Program-made: the position numbers and the translations under genes
Assembly: GCA_964602985.1 (NCBI GenBank)
Contig: CAZRTJ010000001.1
Location: 236,243-300,242 of the forward strand
DNA from: CAYZJB01 sp964602985
Lineage (GTDB): Bacteria > CLD3 > SB21
Direction of reading: 5' to 3'
DNA: 64,000 nucleotides
The notes under the pieces: generated by a model
Seen by the model: only the letters and a program-made list of their open reading frames with translations
Database searches by the model: none
What the model was told of the DNA's origin: nothing
In this document: piece by piece, positions 49,705-56,597 of the stretch
How positions within the stretch are numbered: position 1 is the first letter of the stretch
How the letters are laid out: every line of letters starts with the position of its first letter

Positions 49705-50703
49705 ATGACCAAGTCTCCAACGATTCATGACGATAAGTTATTAGCAATCAATAACTTATCGAAGAAGTTTTTGCCTTCATCTGTTCTTCGGAAAAGGAAG
49801 ACGGTGACGGCAGTGGACGATGTCTCTTTTTCCATACGAACGGGGGAGACATTGGCTTTGGTTGGAGAAAGCGGAAGCGGCAAGACCACCGTTGGGCGAT
49901 GCATCCTGCGTCTGGTGGAGCCGACTGCCGGCACGATTCTGTTTGACGGAAGCGACTTGTTAACACTGTCTGCGTCGGGACTCCGTCAGATGCGCAGGAA
50001 CATGCAGATGGTTTTCCAGGATCCATTCAGCTCGCTGAATCCGCGGATGACGGTGGATGCAGTTCTGCGCGAGATCTTACAGTTTCATCAGATCGCAGAA
50101 GGGGCGGACGCAACCAAATATATCGAGACCGTGCTGAATGCGGTGGGGCTGACGGCGGAGGCTCGCGATCGTTACCCACATCAGTTCTCGGGCGGCCAGC
50201 GGCAGCGGATCGGTATTGCACGAGCCTTGATCTTGCAGCCGCGATTTCTAATCTGCGACGAGGCGGTGTCGGCGCTCGATGTGTCCGTCCGGGCCCAGGT
50301 ATTGAATCTCCTTCGTGAAATGAAGGACCGGATGCGACTGACGATGCTGTTCATCTCTCACGACATGGCCGTCGTTCGTCAGATGGCTGACCGCGTCGCG
50401 GTGATGCTCCGCGGACAACTCGTCGAGTGGGCTCCTGCGGACGAGGTGTTTTGCCGGCCCAAGCATCCGTACACGAAATTGCTGTTGGACTCGGTGCCGC
50501 GATTGCATCAGCGACGTTTGGTGTCCACACAAGTGTTTGCCGTCGACTCGGTGCGGGGATGCCGCTTTTTCGGACGATGTCCGCACGCGCAGTCCATCTG
50601 CAGGGACGAGGAACCGGCATGGAAACAAGTTTCAGGGGACAGCTGGGCGCGCTGTCATTTCGTGCCCGCGACGATCACAAACGAAGAGGAGTTGCCGTCA
50701 TGA
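49705..50703 (+). CDS. Orphan oligopeptide-type ABC transporter ATPase (OppF/DppF family)
   Basis: 332 residues from ATG 49705. ATP-binding motifs: Walker A GESGSGKTT, Q-loop MVFQDPFSSLNPRMT, signature SGGQRQRIGIARAL, Walker B FLICDEAVSALD and H-loop SHDMAVV. The C-terminal oligo_HPY extension carries the Cys-rich GCRFFGRCPHAQSIC, a possible Fe-S site seen in this subfamily. No permease, second ATPase or binding-protein gene is next to it, so its partners must be elsewhere. An almost leaderless promoter and a 12-base perfect inverted repeat near its 5' end are notable. The stop overlaps the STAS gene. Confidence 0.9.
   Translation: MTKSPTIHDDKLLAINNLSKKFLPSSVLRKRKTVTAVDDVSFSIRTGETLALVGESGSGKTTVGRCILRLVEPTAGTILFDGSDLLTLSASGLRQMRRNMQMVFQDPFSSLNPRMTVDAVLREILQFHQIAEGADATKYIETVLNAVGLTAEARDRYPHQFSGGQRQRIGIARALILQPRFLICDEAVSALDVSVRAQVLNLLREMKDRMRLTMLFISHDMAVVRQMADRVAVMLRGQLVEWAPADEVFCRPKHPYTKLLLDSVPRLHQRRLVSTQVFAVDSVRGCRFFGRCPHAQSICRDEEPAWKQVSGDSWARCHFVPATITNEEELPS
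49731..49761 (+). promoter_or_regulatory. Perfect 12-base inverted repeat inside the 5' end of the ABC gene
   Basis: CGATAAGTTATT (49731-49742) and AATAACTTATCG (49750-49761) are exact complements around a seven-base spacer. It is A+T-rich in a G+C-rich setting, about 35 bases after the promoter -10. It could be an operator or an mRNA hairpin that limits translation. Confidence 0.6.
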
Positions 50704-51074
50704 CGACCGAACAAGCAAGGGGTATCGAATACGATGCGATCGATGTATCCGAAATCCGTGTGATGAAGATCCACGATCGCCGCCTCGACGCACGCGTGTC
50801 GACGCTGTACAAGCAGGAGTTCGTCGCCTTCCGAACGGATGACATCGTCCACGTCATCGTGGACTTGTCGGATGTGGAATTCATGGACAGCTCCGGACTG
50901 GGCGCGCTGCTGTTGGGAAGGCGCATGTTCACCGAAGATGGAGGCGATCTGAAAATCGTCGGGGCGCAGGAAAAGGTCATGGCGATCTTCCGCATTGCGA
51001 AATTGGATCGGGTTTTTGCCTTCTGCCCCAGCGTGGACGATGCGATTGCGAAGTTTCGACAATCGGCAGAATAG
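50700..51074 (+). CDS. STAS-domain protein (anti-sigma factor antagonist-like)
   Basis: 124 residues from ATG 50700 (ATGA overlap with the ABC gene; AGAGGAG upstream). A single STAS domain has the conserved VHVIVDLSDVEFMDSSGLGALL, where Asp63-Ser64 match the phosphorylation site of SpoIIAA-like proteins. It probably acts in a partner-switching circuit, but no anti-sigma kinase or PP2C phosphatase is encoded in the window. The coupling to an ABC ATPase gene is unusual. Confidence 0.88.
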   Translation: MTTEQARGIEYDAIDVSEIRVMKIHDRRLDARVSTLYKQEFVAFRTDDIVHVIVDLSDVEFMDSSGLGALLLGRRMFTEDGGDLKIVGAQEKVMAIFRIAKLDRVFAFCPSVDDAIAKFRQSAE

Positions 51075-51111
51075 AACGGTTCCATTCTCACTTTCCGTAT
51101 CGGTTTATCAG

Positions 51112-51140
51112 TTGACATTCAGATGGGATTTGGTTACAAT
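51112..51140 (+). promoter_or_regulatory. Strong sigma70-type promoter for the Roadblock-trans-sulfuration operon
   Basis: TTGACA (51112-51117, perfect consensus), 17 bases, TACAAT (51135-51140, five of six). This is the best promoter match I found in the window. It lies 57 bases before the first Roadblock ATG. Confidence 0.75.
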
Positions 51141-51196
51141 GCCAAGTCCGTAAAGTATTATTTTACATGCGATTGTGAACAAATCCGAGGCTCCTC

Positions 51197-51547
51197 ATGG
51201 AAGAAATTCTGAAACGTCTGCGGAATGACACGCCCGGCGTGAGTGCCGTTGCTTTGGTGAGCAATGACGGCCTGGTCATCTCCTCTCTCCTTCCGGACAA
51301 CATCGAAGCGGAGAAAGTCGCCGCGATCTCGGCCGCACTGCTGAATCAGGGTGAGACGAGTTCGGAAGACGCCATGCTGGGTCAGTTGTCGCAGATCTCG
51401 ATTCGCTCCAAGGACGGGTTCATCGTGATCTCCCGAGCAGGCAAGGATACCCTCCTGACGGTCTTCACGACCACGCAGGCAAAACTCGGCATGGTACTCT
51501 TCGACATCCAATCCGCAGTCAAAGAACTACGCAGTCACGTGCATTAA
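51197..51547 (+). CDS. Roadblock/LC7 domain protein, first copy
   Basis: 116 residues: EILKRLRNDTPGVSAVALVSNDGLVISSLLP, then the helix and strand pattern of the Roadblock/LC7 fold (AAISAALLNQGE, LSQISIRSKDGFIVISRAG). Bacterial members such as MglB regulate small Ras-like GTPases in polarity and motility. No MglA-type GTPase is in the window, so its partner is unknown. It is followed two bases later by a second Roadblock gene. Confidence 0.88.
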   Translation: MEEILKRLRNDTPGVSAVALVSNDGLVISSLLPDNIEAEKVAAISAALLNQGETSSEDAMLGQLSQISIRSKDGFIVISRAGKDTLLTVFTTTQAKLGMVLFDIQSAVKELRSHVH

Positions 51548-51549
51548 CT

Positions 51550-51957
51550 ATGGCCATCGCACACAAGAAATATTTTGACGATCTGATTACGGCGCTCCGC
51601 GCTGTGGATGCGTCGGCAGTGATAGCGGTCGTCTCGCAGGACGGTCTGGTGCTGGCCTCCAACAAGCAGGACTCCGAGTTAGAAGTCCATCTTGCGGCGT
51701 TGGCGTCGTTCTCACTCGACACGGCGTCGCGATTGTTTGCGATCCCGGATATGGTCAACGGGGACAAAGTGGACGCCACGCGTACGCTTCTTGCCGTCGG
51801 GGATAACCGATACGTGTGCGTCATCCGCCTGTATCCCACGGTCATTGTGACCATTTCGGGTACGGACAAATCGAAAATTGCCGCCGTGATGAAGCAAGGG
51901 TTGGCATCGGTGGACGATGCCCTCGCCAAGATCGCGGCGAAAGAACTGTACCTGTAA
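51550..51957 (+). CDS. Roadblock/LC7 domain protein, second copy
   Basis: 135 residues with the same fold as its neighbour but low identity: FDDLITALRAVDASAVIAVVSQDGLVLASNKQ, VHLAALASFSLDTASRLF and RTLLAVGDNRYVCVIRLYPTVIVTIS. The two may form a heterodimer. It lies 21 bases before the cystathionine beta-synthase gene and is probably co-transcribed with it, which is not an obvious functional link. Confidence 0.82.
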   Translation: MAIAHKKYFDDLITALRAVDASAVIAVVSQDGLVLASNKQDSELEVHLAALASFSLDTASRLFAIPDMVNGDKVDATRTLLAVGDNRYVCVIRLYPTVIVTISGTDKSKIAAVMKQGLASVDDALAKIAAKELYL

Positions 51958-51978
51958 TTCAATTTCACTGAGGTCGGC

Positions 51979-53334
51979 ATGCCTGTGTATCCCCACATCT
52001 TGGACGTGATCGGTCGCACCCCGCTGGTCAGGCTGAATCGCGTGAGCGCGCATCTGGACTGCACGATGTATGCGAAATGCGAGTTCCTGAATCCAGGCGG
52101 TTCCCTGAAAGACCGGATCGGATACGCCATGGTCGAGGCCGCGGAACGCGAGGGACGGATCAAACGCGGGGACACCCTGATCGAACCGACCAGTGGGAAT
52201 ACCGGCATCGGTATCGCGCTCGCCGGCGCGGTGAAGGGATACCAGGTCATCATCACCATGCCGGAGAAGATGAGTCGCGAAAAGCAAGTGGTGCTGGAAG
52301 CGCTCGGCGCTGAGATCATCCGTACTCCGACGGAAGCGTCGTTCGATTCACCGGACAGTCATATCAGTGTCGCGCGTCGCCTGCAGAAGGAATTGCCCAA
52401 TGCCCACATCCTGGACCAATACAGCAATCCGAATAATCCGGATATCCACTACCGCACGACAGCGGAGGAAATTCTCACCGATCTGGACGGCAAGGTGGAC
52501 ATGATCGTGATGGGAGCCGGGACCGGCGGCAGCATCACCGGCGTCGCCAGGAAAGTCAAGGAGAGCCAGCCGAACTGCATCATCGTGGGCGCCGATCCGG
52601 TGGGGTCGATCTTGGGAGGAGGCACCGAAGTGGCCTCGTACAAAGTCGAGGGGATCGGGTACGACTTCTTTCCGGAAGTCCTCGATCGTGCCGTGGTCAA
52701 CGAATGGGTGAAAACGGAAGATCAGCAGTCTTTCCTGCTGGCCCGGAGGCTGATCCGTGAGGAAGGATTGCTGGTCGGCGGGTCGAGCGGATCCGTGCTG
52801 TTCGCGGCGCTGAAGGCGGCAACGCGGTTGAAAAAAGGACAGGCTTGCGTGGCCGTCTTGCCGGACGGGGTGCGGAATTACATGACGAAATTTGTCGACG
52901 ACAAGTGGATGCGCGAAAACGGATTCTTCCAAACTCGATCGCTTCCGGGTTTTGTGAAAGATCTGATCGCAAAGACCGAGCGCCCGGCGCTGACCTGCGC
53001 AGACGATATGCAGAGCGTGGGGATCGTCATCGGCACCATGCGCGAGAAGGGAATATCGCAATTACCCGTCACATCAGGCGGCGTGCTTGTCGGATTGGTT
53101 TCCGAAGCGGACCTGATGGAATTTCTCTTTTCCGGAGCCGGAACGATGGAGACCCTCGTATCCAAATGCATGAATCGTCACGTGCCCAGCGTGGGCTTTC
53201 ATACTCCCGTCAGCACCCTGCAGGAAGTCCTGAGGAAGAGTCCCGCCGCCGTCGTCGTGGATGAACATCGCAAACCCGTCAGCATCATGACGCGAATCGA
53301 TTTGCTGGATTATTTGACAGAGAGAAAAGGATAA
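51979..53334 (+). CDS. Cystathionine beta-synthase (PLP domain plus two CBS domains)
   Basis: 451 residues. The PLP fold-type II core (about 1-315) has Lys44 in NPGGSLKDR binding PLP, EPTSGNTGIGIA and GAGTGGSITGVARKVKE (phosphate loop). The CBS-domain pair fills about 335-451. The N-terminal heme-binding segment of mammalian enzymes is absent. It condenses serine (or O-acetylserine) with homocysteine; the CBS tandem usually binds adenosyl ligands. It is followed by a gamma-lyase/synthase, which together suggests cysteine synthesis from homocysteine. Confidence 0.94.
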   Translation: MPVYPHILDVIGRTPLVRLNRVSAHLDCTMYAKCEFLNPGGSLKDRIGYAMVEAAEREGRIKRGDTLIEPTSGNTGIGIALAGAVKGYQVIITMPEKMSREKQVVLEALGAEIIRTPTEASFDSPDSHISVARRLQKELPNAHILDQYSNPNNPDIHYRTTAEEILTDLDGKVDMIVMGAGTGGSITGVARKVKESQPNCIIVGADPVGSILGGGTEVASYKVEGIGYDFFPEVLDRAVVNEWVKTEDQQSFLLARRLIREEGLLVGGSSGSVLFAALKAATRLKKGQACVAVLPDGVRNYMTKFVDDKWMRENGFFQTRSLPGFVKDLIAKTERPALTCADDMQSVGIVIGTMREKGISQLPVTSGGVLVGLVSEADLMEFLFSGAGTMETLVSKCMNRHVPSVGFHTPVSTLQEVLRKSPAAVVVDEHRKPVSIMTRIDLLDYLTERKG

Positions 53335-53336
53335 CC

Positions 53337-54476
53337 ATGGGCTTTCAAACAGACGCTATTCACGCCGGCCAGAAACCGGATCCGTCAACCGGAGCCGTGA
53401 TGACTCCCATCTACCAGACGTCTACGTACGCGCAGGAGGAATTGGGAGTCCACAAGGGTTTCGACTACGGCCGCACGATCAATCCGACGCGACTGGCGCT
53501 GGAAGCCAATATCGCCGCGTTGGAAAAAGGAAAGTATGGAATTGCCTTTGCCAGCGGACTGTCCTCTCTGCAGGCCGTCGCCGGATTGCTCAGTCAGGGC
53601 GACCACATCGTCGCCTCCAGCAATGTGTATGGGGGAACTTTCCGGTTCTTCGAGCGGATTATGAAGCGATACGGTCTGAATGTTTCATGGGTGGATTCGA
53701 CGCGAATGGAAAATGTCTCCGCATCCATCCTCCCGGCGACGAAAATGATATTCGTCGAGACGCCGACCAACCCCATGCTCATGATCACGGATCTCGATGC
53801 GATCGGCAAACTCGGACGACAGCGCCGCCTGATCACCGTCGTGGACAATACGTTTATGAGTCCATATTTCCAAAATCCTCTGGATTTCGGCATCGACATT
53901 GTCCTTCACAGTACGACAAAGTATATCAACGGTCATTCCGACGTCATTGGCGGCATGCTCGTCACGGGTCGGCAGGATCTGCACGATGAATTGCGGTTTT
54001 TGCAGAATGCCATCGGCGCCGTGCCGTCTCCGATGGATTGTTTCTTCGTCTTGCGGGCAACCAAGACCCTGGCCCTTCGCATGCGGCAACACGAAGAAAA
54101 CGCCGGCAAGATGGCGGCGTTCCTGTCCGAACAGGCCAAGGTTCGCAAAGTCATTTATCCCGGCCTGCCGTCCCACCCGCAACATGCGCTCGCGAAGAGA
54201 CAAATGCGAGGGTTCGGCGGGATGGTCTCGGTCGAGATGGGTTCGCTCGAAGCGGGAAAACAACTGGTCAAACACGTTCGGATTTTTGCCTTGGCCGAAT
54301 CGCTGGGCGGCGTGGAGAGTCTGATTTGCCATCCCGCCAGTATGACGCACGCATCGATCCCGCGTGAAGAGCGGGAGAAACTGGGATTGACGGATGGCCT
54401 GGTGCGATTGTCCGTCGGCTGCGAGGACGCGGAAGACCTGATTGCCGATATTCGATCCGCCCTGGAGCATGTATGA
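53337..54476 (+). CDS. Cystathionine gamma-lyase / gamma-synthase family enzyme
   Basis: 379-residue PLP enzyme of the Cys/Met metabolism family. It has TPIYQTSTYAQ, GFDYGRTINPTR, SSNVYGGTFRFF and VLHSTTKYINGHSDVIGG, with Lys195 as PLP-binding residue. SLGGVESLICHPASMTHASI near the C-terminus is typical of gamma-lyases as well as synthases. Lying two bases after a cystathionine beta-synthase gene makes the lyase role (reverse trans-sulfuration) more likely. Sequence alone does not separate lyase from synthase. Confidence 0.93.
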   Translation: MGFQTDAIHAGQKPDPSTGAVMTPIYQTSTYAQEELGVHKGFDYGRTINPTRLALEANIAALEKGKYGIAFASGLSSLQAVAGLLSQGDHIVASSNVYGGTFRFFERIMKRYGLNVSWVDSTRMENVSASILPATKMIFVETPTNPMLMITDLDAIGKLGRQRRLITVVDNTFMSPYFQNPLDFGIDIVLHSTTKYINGHSDVIGGMLVTGRQDLHDELRFLQNAIGAVPSPMDCFFVLRATKTLALRMRQHEENAGKMAAFLSEQAKVRKVIYPGLPSHPQHALAKRQMRGFGGMVSVEMGSLEAGKQLVKHVRIFALAESLGGVESLICHPASMTHASIPREEREKLGLTDGLVRLSVGCEDAEDLIADIRSALEHV

Positions 54477-54706
54477 TCCAGATCCAGCACGACAAATGCG
54501 ATCTGTGCGGCGCCTGTGTGGGCGTATGCCCATTCGACGCGCTGGAACTGACCGAGTCGCGTCTTTCGGTTCTGCACGAGCATTGCACGGAATGCGATTT
54601 CTGCGTTGAAATTTGTCCCTTCGAAGTTCTTCACAACGACGGTGTTCCCCTGCGTCCACGAGCGTCGGAACGTCGCAAAACAGCGGCGTCCACAGAAGTT
54701 TCTTGA
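54473..54706 (+). CDS. Ferredoxin-like protein with two [4Fe-4S] motifs
   Basis: 77 residues with CDLCGACVGVCP and CTECDFCVEICP, the double CX2CX2CX3CP pattern of bacterial ferredoxins. The C-terminus is basic (RASERRKTAAS). Its start overlaps the preceding gene by four bases (ATGA). Its electron-transfer partner is not apparent. It may be a stand-alone carrier or a subunit of a reductase encoded elsewhere. Confidence 0.9.
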   Translation: MIQIQHDKCDLCGACVGVCPFDALELTESRLSVLHEHCTECDFCVEICPFEVLHNDGVPLRPRASERRKTAASTEVS

Positions 54707-54783
54707 GCGTGTTTGCCGGGAGACGATTTCGGCAGGAGCGGGCATGCGGCGCGGTTTCTTAGCATCATGGGTGGATTAGTTTC

Positions 54784-56262
54784 ATGGATTCTCATTTAAC
54801 CGACTGGCTTCACTGCGGATACGGTCTTGTCGGGCTGACCGGTCTGGTCGTCACGGGTGAGGGCATTCGGAAATACCTCGGCTGGCCCGGCGAGACGACC
54901 CGGCAGATGATTCACGTCGGCACGGGTTTCGTGGCGGCGCTCGCGCCTTTTGCGATTGCCAGTCCGTTGCCCGTCATTCTGATCGGCCTTTCGTTTGCGT
55001 TGTTTAATTTCGTCGCGATCCGTCAGGAATGGCTCAAAGGGATGCACGCCACGGAACGGAAGACGTACGGGACGGTGTACTATCCCATCGCGTTTGCCAT
55101 CCTCGCATGGATGTTCTGGGGCGAGAGCCGTTGGATCTTTGCCACGTCGATGTTGGTGATGGCGATCGCAGATCCGGTGGCGGCGATCGTCGGCAGGCTG
55201 GCCCGACGACCGCGATATTTCAATTGGTGGGGGGACCGGAAATCCCTGCAAGGATCGACCGCCATGGCGCTGACGTCGTCGCTAGTGATCTACCTGCTGG
55301 GTGGATGGTCAGGAGTCCTGGACAAGGGCGGGACGATGTTACTGACCATGGCCATCATCGGCGGAGTTCTCGCGGCCGTGGGAGAGGGCTTGTCCAACAA
55401 GGGTTCGGACAATCTGAGCGTGCCCGTCATTGTGGCCGCTGTCATGGTTTTTTTCGAACATGCATCGCAGGAGTGGATCACGCAAATGTCGATCGGATTG
55501 ATCTTGTCGGCGGCGACCGCCATCGTGTCGCATCGCGTCGGCGCATTGAATGGAGGCGGCGCTGCGGTATCGTTTCTCATGGGGACCGTGATCTTCGGTC
55601 TGGGCGGGTGGGCTTGGGCCTTGCCCATCCTGGTGTTTTTCGTGACGTCGAGTTCACTCAGTTCTTTGAAACGACGGACCAAACAGCGCGCAGAGTCCGT
55701 GTATGAAAAATCCAGCCGCCGGGATATCGGCCAGGTCCTCGCCAATGGTGGCGTGGCGACCGCGATTTTGCTGGTTGGAATTCTATCGGGCGTGCGCGAC
55801 TGGTATGTCGTCTATCTGGCCGTGCTGGCGGCAGTGAATGCCGATACGTGGGCGACGGAGATCGGGACGATCTTTGCCGGTCGTCCGCGATTGATCACCA
55901 CGATGCGCCGGGTCGACAACGGAACCTCCGGGGCCATTTCTGTGCCCGGTACGTTGGCGGCGTGGGTTGGCAGTTTGCTGGTGGCCACGACGGGAGTGGC
56001 CTTGAGGCCGGAAATTTCGACAGAGACATTTGTGTGGATATCGCTCGCCGGGCTGGGCGGCTCCATGATCGATAGCCTGTTGGGTGCGACGATTCAGATT
56101 CAGTACGTGTGTTCCACCTGCGCCCGACAGGTCGAGCGGGTCGAACACTGCGGACTCCCGACGCGCGTCTTTCGAGGTTGGCCCGGCGTCAACAACGACG
56201 CCGTCAACGTGTTGTCGTCGCTGGCCGGCGGAGCGATTGTTTATTGGGCGGGAGGATTTTGA
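54784..56262 (+). CDS. Fused polyprenol/phytol kinase-like and DUF92 membrane protein
   Basis: 492 residues with many hydrophobic helices. The N-terminal half (about 1-235) resembles CTP-dependent dolichol/phytol kinases and phosphatidate cytidylyltransferases (RKYLGWPGETTRQMIHVGTG, ADPVAAIVGR, DRKSLQGSTAM). The C-terminal half (about 250-492) is DUF92/TMEM19-like (LNGGGAAVSF, NADTWATEIG, GTSGAISVPGT, SMIDSLLGATIQ, NDAVNVLSS). In plants VTE5 (phytol kinase) and VTE6 (phytyl-phosphate kinase, DUF92) act in succession, so the fusion may turn an isoprenoid alcohol into its diphosphate. That is inference. It is followed directly by eutN. Confidence 0.8.
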   Translation: MDSHLTDWLHCGYGLVGLTGLVVTGEGIRKYLGWPGETTRQMIHVGTGFVAALAPFAIASPLPVILIGLSFALFNFVAIRQEWLKGMHATERKTYGTVYYPIAFAILAWMFWGESRWIFATSMLVMAIADPVAAIVGRLARRPRYFNWWGDRKSLQGSTAMALTSSLVIYLLGGWSGVLDKGGTMLLTMAIIGGVLAAVGEGLSNKGSDNLSVPVIVAAVMVFFEHASQEWITQMSIGLILSAATAIVSHRVGALNGGGAAVSFLMGTVIFGLGGWAWALPILVFFVTSSSLSSLKRRTKQRAESVYEKSSRRDIGQVLANGGVATAILLVGILSGVRDWYVVYLAVLAAVNADTWATEIGTIFAGRPRLITTMRRVDNGTSGAISVPGTLAAWVGSLLVATTGVALRPEISTETFVWISLAGLGGSMIDSLLGATIQIQYVCSTCARQVERVEHCGLPTRVFRGWPGVNNDAVNVLSSLAGGAIVYWAGGF

Positions 56263-56597
56263 TGTTCATCGGACGCGTGGTAGGTACGGTGTGGGCGACG
56301 AAGAAGGTCGACAACGTGAAATCCTTGCGGTTTCTGATGGTCCATCCCGTGAATATCGATAAGGCGCCCAATACAAATGTCGTGGTCGTCGCCGATACGC
56401 TCGGCGCCGGCATCGGCGAACTCGTGATTGTATCCTATGGTCACGCCGCCCGACGCGCTCTGACGGACCTGCCGAATGAATTGTCCATCGAAGCCGCTGT
56501 CATCGGAATCGTCGATGAAATCGAAGTGGATGAGAAGCTCCTGAAGGGCTTGGAAACCCGACAACTTAAAAAAGAACCCCCCGATCCGTCTCGATGA
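56262..56597 (+). CDS. EutN/CcmL-type bacterial microcompartment vertex protein
   Basis: 111 residues from ATG 56262 (GGGAGG seven bases upstream; it shares one base with the DUF92 stop). The EutN/CcmL fold is shown by FIGRVVGTVWATKKVDNVKSLRFLMV, VVVVADTLGAGIGELVIVSYGHAARRAL and AAVIGIVDEI. Such proteins form pentamers that cap the vertices of microcompartments. No BMC-domain hexamer shell protein or encapsulated enzyme is nearby. It may be a lone paralogue with another use. A four-base overlap links it to the Omp85 gene. Confidence 0.86.
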   Translation: MFIGRVVGTVWATKKVDNVKSLRFLMVHPVNIDKAPNTNVVVVADTLGAGIGELVIVSYGHAARRALTDLPNELSIEAAVIGIVDEIEVDEKLLKGLETRQLKKEPPDPSR

